Below are positions 1 through 10,996 of a stretch of 64,000 nt of DNA, piece after piece (the first letter of the stretch is position 1; the number at the start of each line of letters is the position of its first letter). The notes under the pieces are model-generated. The model did no database searches and was not told the origin of the DNA. It saw only the letters and a program-made list of their open reading frames with translations. The stretch is taken from positions 35,199,832 to 35,263,831 of the forward strand of contig NC_081830.1 in the NCBI RefSeq assembly GCF_030867095.1. Direction: 5' to 3'. The DNA is from Alligator mississippiensis (Eukaryota; Chordata; Crocodylia; Alligatoridae). A program made the position numbers and the translations under genes.

Positions 1-2037
1 TCCATATTTCTTGCTCTAAGAATAAGTAGAAAAATAATTAAATATATCAGTAAGCAGCATGTAAGGTAGTTAAAGGCATGGTTTTAGGGAACCCACATGC
101 TCATGTGAGAAACCAATAAAGCAAACCAAGACACCCTGTTTTCCTATTTATTATTTTTTGAACAGATATCCATATCCGCATTTTTGGATGCTAATGCAAA
201 ATACTTGGTCTGAAAAGTTTAAATTCCTGTTAATCTATGCATTTAAATCAAATGGAAATAGCATATTTTTTTTATGCATTGTATAAATGCCTTAGGCCTG
301 GTTTTCCTGTATCAGTAAACCTCAGAGTAGGTAGTGCTGAACAGAATGATTTTTTGCACAGAATGAAGTAACGTTTTTATTTTGTTTAAAGTCCCAGATC
401 AATACAATTTCAACACAAATTCTGGGTTTTGGATGAGGGGAGAGAGGCAGAATCTCATAAATATTCATTTATTATTATTTACATTTTCTTGTGGAAAATT
501 GAAAATGTTCTCTGGCAATAGGAATTTCCATGAGTTCACACCAGAGAAAAAGAGATCAAATGAATTGATTTTTTTTTGGGGGGGGGGCAGGAAATGGGGA
601 GGGGGTTCCACTCGTGATCCACCCATGGGATCTCACTTCCCATCTGCTTGATGTGGAGAACAGGTCAGCAAGGCAGTTCTAGTTCCACCTTGAATGTTGC
701 AACTTGAAAGGAATAAAACTAAATAAGAAAAAGGAAATAATACATATTGTGTTTGTATAGCAGTGTATTTAGTATATAGACTTAGGGCCTTGTTACATGT
801 TATACTTGTAACAACAAGCTGCTCAAATGTTAACTGGTGCTAGCACTAGCTTGAGTTTGGGGTAGTCACACCTTATGGCTAAAAAACTTACCTGACTGTC
901 CACCACCTGCATTTCTCTGACTTGTTTCTAGTGGCTGTTGAGCAGGGGCTGGACTCAGAGCAACAGCTATGAGTTGTTACTTGTAGGCCGAGGAAAACTT
1001 GTATCCCTGCTCTAGGTGGGGATGTCTGAGGGGTGGGTTGGAGCAGGAAAGAACATGAAAAACAGGGAGGTGGAGAGTTAATAGTATGGAGGTGAGGAAT
1101 GAAATGGGAGGTAGGGGAAGGGTGATTAAATGAAGGGAATCAGGACTGAAGGCTAAAATAAGAAGAAATTAAATTAAAAAAAATAAAAAGAAATAAAGGG
1201 ATTTGGCATTGTGGTGTACAAGGTGCTGGTTGTGTATTTATGCCTCCTGGAGTGGCTGGGAGGTGGGAGTAGTGAGGGATGGCACTTTTGGGGATTTACT
1301 GCCCCTGCCCCAAGAAGAAAGTCCCAGCTCATGGGGACAAACCTGGCTCCCTACCTAATTCTGCCCACTCCCCCAACCCCTCTCCTGGACCCATCCATCC
1401 TCTGCAATCTGGTATGTTCTCTGCAGGATGTTTGCATGGGGTCACACCCCTGGGTGGGGGGGAAGGTCACACCTATGGGAGCTGGAGGGGAGTTGTCTTG
1501 GTGACCAAACCCTCCTGGAAACCTAATTCAGGGGGTGGAAAATTTGTCCACAAAGAACAGGAGGGCAGGGAAGGAACACTTCTTCCTGGGATGCTAGAAG
1601 ACTGAAATGTGGGAGGCTGATTTCTGGGGACTGGCCACACATTAATGGACCATGAGCTGCGTAACATGGATCAAAGATAAACCTGCCCTGGAGACGCTTA
1701 ACTTTAAGCTACCTAAAGTGTTCTTAAAATTAGTTTCACATATTAATGTGTGAACAATGTAGGGGTTAAGAGCTCCAGGAGCCACCAAAAATTACCATGT
1801 AAGAAGGCCCTTATTTGTATCTGTTAAGGACAAATGTGTCTGTCAAGGACAAAGAGCTAGCTTGGGATTTAGAGCTAATCTATTTTTGTACTCATGTTTG
1901 ATTCTGCAGTATATGTTTCTTATTATTAATAGCAATCTACTGAGGATCTTGAAAGTTTTTAAGGCTTAAATTTCAAAGAGCTGCACTTTTACAACTTCTT
2001 GGAGAAGTGAGTTAAAGGCTTGTGGACAAGGGCAACG
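1..2037. other. Spacer with no recognised gene
   Basis: This is AT-rich spacer with a more GC-rich stretch around 1000-1660. The short open frames in it have low-complexity or proline-rich translations and match no family I know. There is a T-run followed by a G-run near 570-588 and an A-rich tract near 1170-1200. I see no RNA gene, OR remnant or clear transposon end. Confidence 0.5.
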
Positions 2038-2360
2038 TGTAGGGGGTGCACGCGAATGCATATGCACCCCCTGACCGTGGCAGTGCACCCCCTACAAAAA
2101 GGCACCACCAACACTGGTGGTGGCATCTGCGGGCAGTTGCTGCTCTCCACCCCACCACCAGCAGCGTCTGTGGGTGGCCCGCAATCCCTGGCCACCACCA
2201 GTGCCGCTGGCGGTGACTGCGGGTGGTCACTGACGCTTGGTCAGTGCTTGCCACCCCACTCCCCACCGCCGACAGTGCTAGCGATGTCTGTGGGAGCTCC
2301 CCCGCTTAGCACCACCACACTTCTGCTGCTGTGCCCCACCAGCTGCTGGGGGCATGAGTC
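2038..2360. repeat. GC-rich low-complexity repeat block
   Basis: A sharp rise in GC inside AT-rich DNA. It opens with a small hairpin (GGGGGTGCA at 2042 pairs with TGCACCCCC at 2061) and continues with CCACCACC/GGTGGTGG-rich sequence. A 130-codon open frame crosses it, but the translation is repetitive Pro/Thr/Ser and looks like a by-product of composition. It is probably the inside of a non-autonomous DNA transposon. Family unknown. Confidence 0.4.
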
Positions 2361-2459
2361 ATTCATGCTTGTGGATGCTCAGTATCCTTGGATATCAGAC
2401 TCTTATATTTAATTTACTTTATGGCACTTTAAATAAGTGATTCTTAATACTCAACACTA

Positions 2460-4130
2460 GGGCTGTGCGAGGCTTCAGACAGAGCTTCAGATCCAGAGAA
2501 GCTTTGGATGCCTCGGCATATGAAGCAGCATGTCTGAATCAAAGAGCTGGCTTTGTTAGGATTTCCAAAGTGGTTCGGAGATTCTGAAGTGCTTCGGAGC
2601 CACTTCGGAGATCCAGCCATAGGGTATAATGGGGAAACAATTAAATATCTATAACTTTGTTGTTTTTTGTCTTATTTGGATAAAATTTGCTGAGATTGTA
2701 GTCCCCATGGAGATCATGAAGTCTGCCAAGTTTCAAGAAGATTGGTATAGAGACTCAGGGGGAATTGCATCCCAAATTCTTGAAAGCAAAACTGATGTCA
2801 CGTGTATGTGTTACATCACAGGGGGGTGAAAAATACAGGAGTGGTGGCCCTGGATAAGGCCACATATCCTGCCAAGCTTCAAGAAGATCAGTGCAGGGGA
2901 TTGGGGGGAACTTCACCCCAAATTCTAGACAGCAAAACTCATGTCACGTCTATGTGTTACACCACAGGGGGGTGAAAAGTGCAGGCGTAGTAGCCCCTGG
3001 TGAGACCACAAAGCCTGCCAAGTTTCAAGAAGATTTGGGGGGGAACTGCACCTCAAGCTGCGGACAATCAAAACTCATACCACGCGTGACACTGTGTGTG
3101 TTAAGGCGCAGCAAGGTGAAAGCTGCAGGGATGGTAGCCCCTGCTACAGCCATGAAGCCTGCCAGCTGTCATGGAGATTGGTGCAAGGCTTCTGGGTTCT
3201 GGGGCCCTGCATCTCTAGCTGCTGACAGGCAAAACTCATGCCATGGGTGCTTGTGCAACTGACTGTCTCTGTCTTGAGGTGTGGGAGACACTACTGCAGG
3301 CCTGGCTGCTAAGCTATTGTGTTACCAGTTACTAATCAGCCATGATTCACTCAGAGACCAGCTTAATACACAGTGCCTAGCTAATGTAGCCAATTAATTA
3401 CCATCAATTAACACCTACAAAAGCAGAAAATAAGGAGAGGAAATAATCAAGACAACAATCAAGTGCCCCAAGACAGAGATAGTCAGTTGCACAAGCACCC
3501 ATGGCACAAGTTTTGTCTGTCAGCAGCTAGGGGTTCAGGGCCCCAGAATCCCTGCACTGATCTCTTCGACAGCTGGCAGGCTTCATAGCTGCAGTAGGGG
3601 CCACCATACCTGCAGCTTTCAACCTGCTGCGCCTTAACACACACTGTCACCCATGTCATGAGTTTTGCTTGTCCACAGCTGGAGGTGCAGTTTCCCCCAA
3701 ACCCCTGCACCAATGCTCTTGAAACTTGGCACAATTTTTGGCCTCACCAGGAGCTACCACCTCTGCAGTTTTGATTCCCCTGTATTGTAACACATAGATG
3801 TGACATGAGTTTTGATTTCAAGAATTTGGGGTACAGTTCCTCCCAAACCCCTGCACCTATCTTCTTGAAGCTTGGCAGACTTCATGCTCTCAGCAGCGGC
3901 TATCACCCCTGCAAGTGTAATCCAAATCAGACAAAAAAAAATGAAGTTATAGATATTTCATTGATTCCCCATTATACCCTATGGCTGGATCTCCAAGGCG
4001 GCTCCAAAGCTTCGGAGTCGCTTCAGCTGGATCAAAGGAAAAACCCGGTATGGAGCTCTGGATCAGATCGCTAACATCCGAAGTGGCCAGATCCAAAGCT
4101 GGATTGGATTGCTGCTGCCTCGCACAAGCC
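2460..4130. mobile_element. Foldback DNA transposon with long repeat-bearing arms
   Basis: The left end GGGCTGTGCGAGGC is matched in reverse complement by the right end GCCTCGCACAAGCC, with TA on both sides (2458-2459 and 4131-4132). This fits a TA target duplication as in Tc1/mariner-type elements. The two halves are inverted copies of each other along most of their length: arms about 2460-3262 and 3482-4130, around a central loop of about 220 bp. Each arm contains several diverged direct repeats of roughly 130-180 bp, recognisable by the phrases 'gccaagcttcaagaagat' and 'caaaactcatgtcacg'. No transposase is visible, so it is non-autonomous. The superfamily is inferred from the TA ends only. 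Confidence 0.75.
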
Positions 4131-4132
4131 TA

Positions 4133-4605
4133 CTCAAGACACCCTCAAGATATTCCTTAGAAACTTCATGCTCTCAGCTTTCACTCATTTTTTTCAGCAT
4201 AGAAATGAGTAGAGCAATTCTGCTGCTGCAGCGAACTCGGGAGGACTTCAACAGGTTCCAGAATATTTTTGACACTATGGATTCCCATTGAAAATCTTTA
4301 GCTTTATTGTGTAAACCATGGGTAGGTGTGCAGACATTGAGTACCATCCTGTGACATCCTCAAGAGAATCTTGTGACACCCTTTTAGAGAATCAGCACTT
4401 TCAAATTATTATTGATTTCAAGGGTGTTTTAAATAACGACCATAAATAAAGCTACAATTTTGAAAGCTTTCTTTATATAATATTTAAAATTAAAATCCAT
4501 TTAATTTTACCAAACATTCAAATTTCACTGTATGTAGTTTTGAAATAATTTCAGTCTCTATAGAGATGGGTTTAAAGTGCTAGTTTGAAGTTAGGCGGAT
4601 GGTAG
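4133..4605. other. Spacer with no recognised gene
   Basis: AT-rich spacer. A stretch at 4310-4460 has a transposon-like texture but no ends I can define. Confidence 0.4.
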
Positions 4606-4686
4606 GACAGAGTAGCACCTCAAAAAGCCAATTGGTTCATAGAAGAATGTGATTTTGTAGGAACAAGCCTACTTTGCCAGATGCTT
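4606..4686 (-). mobile_element. Penelope-like retroelement end, old fragment
   Basis: Read on the minus strand, this has the order typical of a Penelope-like 3' end common in reptiles: a 'catctggcaaagt' start, an alternating middle, then a tail like 'ttggtctttaaggtgctac'. It is diverged and short. The assignment rests on remembered pattern and is moderate at best. Confidence 0.4.
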
Positions 4687-5851
4687 GGAAAGGATTTCTT
4701 TGAAGAAAGGATTTAAAATAGAGACAAATTTAAGTAAAAAGGAAATGGGCAGAAGTGGGACACTGCTGAGAAAGGCAAAATGGGGGTTGAGAAAGTCAAT
4801 AGGGATAAAGCACCAAATTAATACATTGAGAGACATAGAAATAAAAAGCTAGTCCAGGTAATGGGAAAAGATCCATAATTTCTGATGAGACTATATTTAA
4901 CACAATCCAGTCTGTGTGTTTTTTGTTCTGCAATTTGTTAGCAACAGACTATTTAACTCCTATTCACACACAGTCATAGTAATCAGGACTGGATATGGGA
5001 CAAGATCCCTCCTGTGCCCCCTCCTGAATACAGAAAACATTATCAGTGGACCAAGCCACATAGAATATAACATCTGGGGTTCATACACCTACCCCTACAG
5101 CAACATCACATATACCATCAACATCAGAAAGATTTGATTCAGTGTACCACAGGAAAGGAACAAGGCACCACTAATCCCAAGAGTCTTTTAAATGTCAGAG
5201 GAAAACACTTTTTGTGTAAAATATACAATTATGATCCAAGAAAAAGTGTTTTAAAGGGGGAACAAAATTTCCGTTCCAACCTAACCTGGGGAAAAATCCC
5301 TAAATTTGGCATCTTCCAACCCTCCCCCCCCCCCCCCAACATTTTCTATTAACTGGACTTCAAATCATCTCTACCAAAAATGATCATCAATGCTTTTCCA
5401 AAATTGTAGTATAACCAGTTAATACTTTTATCCCTCACAAGTTGGTATGCCCTTTTTTCACAAACCGCTTTAGTGAAGTCACTATTTCCCTTCATATTAT
5501 ATGCATAAAAAGATGGACTAAAAAGTGCTTGGGCTGAAACGTTTGCTTTAGGGCCACATGAAAATGAAGAGCAGTATCAAGTATGAAACACAGAAAGAGG
5601 AGAAAAAGAGAAAATAGAGGGAGAAAGAGCAAGCAGAGATACAAACTTTAAAATCTTTCCTATACAACTAAATACGATAAATTTTCTTTTTAGAAATTGA
5701 TGATTTTCCAACACTCAAACTATGTGCTGAAAGGTGTTATTTTGATAACTCTTTTTATTTAAAATAGAGAAAAGTTACGAATTTACAAAATCAAAAATAA
5801 TAAAAGGTAAAAAGTGTAATTTATGATTCAAAATGCCCTTTTCAGTTTTTC
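4687..5851. other. Spacer with no recognised gene
   Basis: AT-rich spacer containing a C-run at about 5325-5338 and an AG-rich tract at 5585-5640. No coding or RNA feature could be supported. Confidence 0.5.
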
Positions 5852-5960
5852 AGGCAAGGTTCTTTGAGTAGATGTGATATCTTTTATTAGACCAACTGAG
5901 TAGTTGGGAAAAAAAGTTCTAAGCAAGCTTTTGAGTGCAGTCGCTCTTCTTCAGGCATAG
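5852..5960 (-). mobile_element. Penelope-like element end with hammerhead-like core
   Basis: On the minus strand the sequence runs 'cctgaagaagagcg', a short loop, 'caaaagcttgctt', then 'ttggtctaataaaagatatc'. This is the same sequence family as the copies at 19462, 55823 and 58361. The opening resembles a hammerhead ribozyme core (CTGATGA, stem, GAAA), which Penelope-like pseudo-LTRs are known to carry. This copy is eroded and the core is not intact. Confidence 0.55.
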
Positions 5961-7394
5961 GAAGTCTGCTGTTCTGAGACTCCAAGGAATGAGAGAAGCT
6001 AAAAGTGTTTTCAATTTTAGCACACTAGGAAAACAAATTTTAAAATTGGCAAATATAAGTGGATGGCTTGAAATTGCTGAGAAACACCATCATGTTGATT
6101 GACACTAATTTTTGTGTTATTTTTTTCATTCTAATAGGTTACAAAAAAAATTAATAATACTGAAAAAGAACAAACACAAAATAAAACAAAACCTTAATTA
6201 CTTCAACTTACTACTGCTCAGTGCCTGTACCCAGGCTGTCCATTATCAGTGTTGCTATTCCAGGTTAAGCCACAAGCTTGTCTTTCTAAAGTCACATTGG
6301 AATGATCCAGAGTGGCTGACCTACTCCTACCTCATTCACTTTCTAATTTCTTCCTGTTTTCAGTTCATCCTAAACCACTAGCATGCCCCCACATAAGACT
6401 GCTTACTAACCTCCCATATGAGGACTGTTCCCTTTTCCATCTCTGAAGGAAACATCATAAATTAGGCAACAGTATTTAATACCAGCCTAATTTTCCTTAG
6501 AGATTTCAGTTGCTGAGTGTCAGGATGCAACACAATAAGGAAACACTAAGATGCATTAGAAATCTAGAACATAAACACCTTTTGAAACAAAGTTGAAAGG
6601 AAAAATACACTTTATCTACTCAAAGTAAATTTCAAAGTGAAACAGCAAATAGATGCATAAGTGATAAAAACTTTTCCTTCTACATTCAAATCCACCAATA
6701 AGGTCCCAAGTTTATGGTGTACACAGCTGGTGTATACTGATGCTGCTTTATTTGAGTAAGCAAACAAGATAACTTATTGCAATAAATGTCACTGCTACAG
6801 AATCAGTGGAGCTGGATTTTCAGTTGGCAGATAATAGGATCAGTGCAGATATGTTGTTATACAATGATTTGATTATCTAATACTCAGTATCAAAGACAAA
6901 GTGTTAAAAGGTCTCCTTGAAATAGTATAGTTACAGTGTTTTTGACTCAGTTTTCATATTTCATCCACTCTCCAAATTGCAGGTGTCTATATTTTAATTT
7001 TTTACTGGTTAATCTTATAGTTTCTCTGTTGGACAAATTCCTCAACATGATGCTTTTCATATGATAAAGGTTAATAAAGCAGGTTTCAATTGTTTCTCAA
7101 AATGTTTTTGAGAAAAAGAAAGAAAAAGCAGGACTTTTTCAATTCAGAAAGCCCCTTTGCAGCTTACATGTTTGAAGAAAATTTTGGTATGATTTTTGTT
7201 TCCCCCAAAATGAAATTAAAAGTTTTATTTAATTTTAAAATAGAAATGTGGGAGTACCTCTCATTAGTTCTTTTATGTCCACTTTCCCTTTTATTTCTAT
7301 TTTTCTTATTAGAAAAGTGGTATGAAAGTGTTATAAAGTTCAGAAACAGAGAAAAGATAACACTTCTTAAGTGTTTTCAAGTAGTAAGTAGTTG
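5961..7394. other. Spacer with no recognised gene
   Basis: AT-rich spacer with scattered short frames. The 124-codon frame at 7090-7464 begins in low-complexity Lys/Phe-rich sequence and runs into the old CR1, so it is not a gene. Confidence 0.5.
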
Positions 7395-7880
7395 TCAGAA
7401 AATCATAGTGCATCCCCCTGCTCATGATCTTCCTTGTCTGTGTCCCAGACCAATGATTATCTAATGTGCCCTTAAAAACTTTCAAGGATAGAGATTCTAC
7501 TGCCTGATAATCTGTTTCAGTACTTAACAACCTTCATAGTTTGAATGGTTTCCCCAAAAGCCAATCTAAATTTTCTGTGTTGCAGTTTAAGACTGTTAGA
7601 CCTTGCCCTGTTCCCTGAAGCTATAGGGAAGAGTTTATCACCATCACTTCAAAACTGTCCTTTAAGTAACTGCAGCCTATTACCAAATCCGTCTTTGAGT
7701 CTTCTCTTCTCCAAGATAAATAGTCCCAACTCCTCCAACCTTTTCCTGTAAGGCATGTTTCCTAGACAGATTTGTGTTGCTTTCTGCTGGACTCATTTAT
7801 CTGTCCACATCTTTTCTGGAATATCATCTACAAAACCAGACACTTTACTCTAGGTGAGGCCTCATCAAGTTTTACATCCC
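7395..7880 (-). mobile_element. Old CR1-type LINE fragment
   Basis: On the plus strand the text shows phrases of reversed CR1 3' sequence, such as 'cagtttaagactgttagacc', 'cttctcttctccaagataaa' and 'aactcctccaacctttt'. It is therefore a minus-strand CR1-family remnant. All reading frames are broken, and divergence from the other CR1 copies here is high, so it is much older than the copies at 9936 or 53567. Boundaries are approximate. Confidence 0.65.
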
Positions 7881-8933
7881 CTCTTAATCTTATTCAGTCA
7901 TTTTATACAACAAATAAGACAGTATGCATGTTCAGACTTCTCATGAAAAGTAAAAAAATCTATAAAACCATATAGGATCATCAGCTCCTGTTCAGCTTCA
8001 GTGACTTCTGATACTAGGTTGTAACAGAAATAGCCAGTTTGGAGGACTGGAACCCTAATTTGCAGCAACACAAAAACAGTTCATGGGAAATTATTTTTGA
8101 ACAAAATTCTGAAAATACATTTAGGAAATTCTGAAAATGCATTTAGGAAATTACATTATTTATTTCAAAATTTAAAAAATACGGATCAAAATGGTTTGAT
8201 CTTTCAAAGAACATTCCAGCATGCTTCATTTCTCTTGGAGAGTAGGGCAGTTGGGTAGCTCCCTCACTTATTCACCAGCTGAATATTTTGGGCAGATACA
8301 AATGTTAAGAGTAGAGAACTTGGAAACTGGAGAACCTACTTGTCCTACAGTGGCACCCTGGGCAAATAAGAAATCAGTTAACTAGGGAATTTGCTTACTG
8401 GAGAGTCGGACAGGGAGCTGGCCATGTGAGGAAAGAGACAGATCAAACATCTGACCTGTCAAATGATTCACTGCACCTAGAAGCACATTGAATAAGTGGG
8501 CCAAGCATTCAGGGATAGAGCAGGTTTGCTGCAAAGTGAGAAAACAGGGAAGCTAACTGTGAATTTTGCCATTCAGGTAACTTTATAGTTCAATGAACGA
8601 AAGAACAAGTCAGTTCAGGAATTGGCCAACCGATTCCATCCCCAGGCCCTGGGAAATGGATGGTCCATCTTCTTGCCAGGTAGTGTGCTTCATAACCAAG
8701 AGGAGACAGTTGTCTGCCAAAGAATATGGATGGCCACCAGGAACAGGCTTCTTCTACCAAGTGGTCTGAATGCAGAGCTGGAAAACTCTACAGCCAACCA
8801 GTAGGACCAAAATAATAACCCTTTACCTGATTCTTCTCCAGGTAATTATCCCCCTGAATAAATATTTTCAAAAGAAAGTGTCATATTTTGTTCAATTCAA
8901 AGTCACTCTTGTTTTTGGACAAAATATCAAATA
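7881..8933. other. Spacer with a 22-bp tandem duplication
   Basis: AT-rich spacer. At 8104-8147 a 22-bp unit (AAATTCTGAAAATACATTTA followed by GG) is present twice in tandem with one mismatch. Nothing else was recognised. Confidence 0.5.
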
Positions 8934-9172
8934 CAGGTTTCCCTCACCAACCACTGGGATTAGGTTCCTGAAAGTACCTGTGGTTGTCAGAACCATGGTT
9001 GGCAAGACAAAAGGCTTATGGGAAAAATGGCAGGTGGCAGGCTGATGCGTGGCCACAGAAAACTGTGTTTACTCAAAACTGTATACCATGGTAGCCAAAA
9101 TGATATATAGAAAATTAAGTGTGGATACTCAAAATGATGGTTGGCAAAACCGTGGTTGGTGAGAGAAACCTG
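8934..9172. mobile_element. MITE with TA target site, Tigger/mariner-like
   Basis: The left end CAGGTTTCCCTCACCAACCA is repeated in reverse complement at the right end as TGGTTGGTGAGAGAAACCTG. TA lies directly outside both ends (8932-8933 and 9173-9174). Length is 239 bp with no coding capacity. The first bases and the TA duplication fit the pogo/Tigger branch of the mariner superfamily. A second element with the same first ten bases lies at 42152-42626. Confidence 0.8.
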
Positions 9173-9444
9173 TATGAATATTTTTTAAATTAAACTATTA
9201 AAGTAAATACATTTACAAAGGACAATTGGAAATTGTGGGTTCCCTCTTTTTCTTTCATTCATATTTATTTTTCATTTCATTTTTCTTAATAGGAAGGAGG
9301 AGGGATAGTCCATAAAGCTTAAAAATGGAGAAAAAAAAAAACGATGAAGAGGAAGGAAGTGTAGATTTGCACCTTTTAAAATAACCAAAGTAGAAACGTA
9401 TTAACTTTTTCCATCCCTATACATATTACTCTGTGTAATGTCTC
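9173..9444. other. Short AT-rich spacer
   Basis: A-rich and T-rich sequence downstream of the OR pseudogene. No recognised feature. Confidence 0.4.
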
Positions 9445-10996
9445 TTAGGTGCCTTTGAAAACCAGACACTTAGTTATTTGGGGGAACTTGACATTTGTAA
9501 GTACCATTATTGCCATCTTGTCATCTCTGTTTTTCAGACTATAAATGATAGGGTTTAACATGGGGGTAAAGATAATGTAGAAAAGGGAGATCACCTTGTT
9601 CTGTTCAGGGGAGCGGAAGGAGCCAGGCTGTGTGTACGTGAAAAGAGCATTACCATAGAACAAAGTCACCATTATCAGGTGGGAGAAGCAAGTGGAGAAG
9701 GCTTTCTGTCTGCCCCTGAAGAGCTGATCATAAACATGGTAGCCAGGATGTACATGTAGGAAACAAAAATGAAGGCAATAGGAGCCAATAAAATAAAGAG
9801 ACACCCCGCTTGCATGACTAGTTCAATCAGTCATGTATCAGAACAAACCAGCCTCAACACAGCAGGCATCTCACAGAAGTGGTTTATCACATTGGATCCA
9901 AAGTATGGCAGTCTCCATGTCAGGACATTAATGCATGATGAATAGGTCCAAGGAGGTGATACTTCCCCTCTATCGGGCACTGGTCAGACCGCAGTTGGAG
10001 TACTGCGTGCAATTCTGGGCGCCGCAATTCAAGAAGGATGCGGATAACATGGAGAGGGTCCAGAGAAGGGCCACTCGTATGGTTAAGGGCTTGCAGACCA
10101 AGCCCTACGAGGAGAGACTAGAGAAACTGGATCTTTTTAGCCTCCTCAAGAGAAGGTTGAGAGGCGACCTTGTGGCCGCCTATAAGTTCATCACGGGGGC
10201 ACAGAAGGGTATTGGTGAGTATTTATTCACCAAGGCGCCCCCGGGGGTTACAAGAAATAATGGCCACAAGCTAGCAGAGAGCAGATTTAGATTGGACATT
10301 AGGAAGAACTTCTTGACAGTTAGAGTGGCCAAGGTCTGGAACGGGCTCCCAAGGGAGGTGGTGCTCTCCCCTACCCTGGGGGTCTTCAAGAGGAGGTTAG
10401 ATAAGCATCTAGCTGGGGTCATCTAGACCCAGCACTCTTTCCTGCTTATGCAGGGGATCGGACTCGATGATCTATTGAGGTCCCTTCCGACCCTAACATC
10501 TATGAATCTATGAATTAAATGGTACTGGTACTACTAAGCCACTGCCCCATGAGACCACTGCTAGTATGACACATGTCCTTTGGCTCATAAGCACTCTGTA
10601 ATTCAGTGGGAGACAGATAGTCACATATTGGTCATAGGCCATGACTACCAGGAGGAGGCATTCTGTGGCTGCTAGGAACATAAGCAGGAATATGTGGACT
10701 ATGCATTCAGCCAGTGAAATAGTCCTTTTGTTATGTTGGAAATTGGACAGCAACTGGAACATGGTGATCAAAGAATAATATATATCTAAGAGAGAGAGAT
10801 GACTGAGGAAGAATTATATCCAGGCAGAGGATCCAGGCACATAAGGGAAAATATGATCAGGTTTCCTAGCAGGGTTATAACATATATGATGGAGAAGACA
10901 CCAAGGAAAAAGAAAGAACTGTATTTCTAGGCCATTCAAGAGAGACCAGAGGATGAATGCTGTTATAAAAGTCTGTTTGTTCATTTCCATTCCCAT
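9445..10996 (-). pseudogene. Olfactory receptor pseudogene, split by a CR1 insertion
   Basis: This is a class II OR on the minus strand, best described as family 2/13-like. The 5' part (10996 down to about 10516) encodes an N-terminus starting MGMEMNKQT, then TM2-TM4 with MAYDQYVTICLPLNY in place of the usual MAYDRYVAIC. A CR1 (9936-10515) sits in the TM4/second extracellular loop coding. The 3' part (about 9935 down to 9445) resumes with WRLPYFGSNVINHFFCEMPA, then the TM6 motif [12 protein letters not shown] and the TM7 motif [15 protein letters not shown]. Besides the insertion, the frame shifts between TM1 and TM2, and a stop follows the CSDT motif in the second extracellular loop. The DRY arginine is replaced by Gln. 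No functional receptor could be made. The alternative upstream ATG at 11000 is out of frame. Confidence 0.9.
9936..10515 (+). mobile_element. 5'-truncated CR1 LINE inserted in an OR gene
   Basis: This is the C-terminal end of CR1 ORF2 plus 3' UTR, opposite in strand to the OR. The reading frame 9935-10426 is open and carries the conserved CR1 tail: RPQLEYCVQFWAPQFKKD, RRATRMVKGLQ, YEERLEKLDLFSL, VWNGLPREVV and a final RRLDKHLAGVI. The 3' end shows the CR1 hallmark of short tandem 'atctatgaa' repeats. Possible imperfect target duplications are ATTAATG (about 9929) and ATTAAATG (about 10515), uncertain because CR1 often makes short or none. The open frame and low decay suggest a fairly young insertion. 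Confidence 0.9.

Noticed and set aside
2012-2412. Open frames of 69-130 codons near the foldback element
   Set aside because: The sequence is CCACCACC-rich low complexity. The translations match no family.
2640-3262. Regularly spaced repeats that might suggest a CRISPR array
   Set aside because: Units are 130-180 bp, diverged and without short unique spacers, in vertebrate DNA. They are arms of a foldback transposon.
7090-7464. 124-codon plus-strand frame
   Set aside because: It begins with Lys-rich low complexity and ends inside an old CR1 read on the wrong strand.
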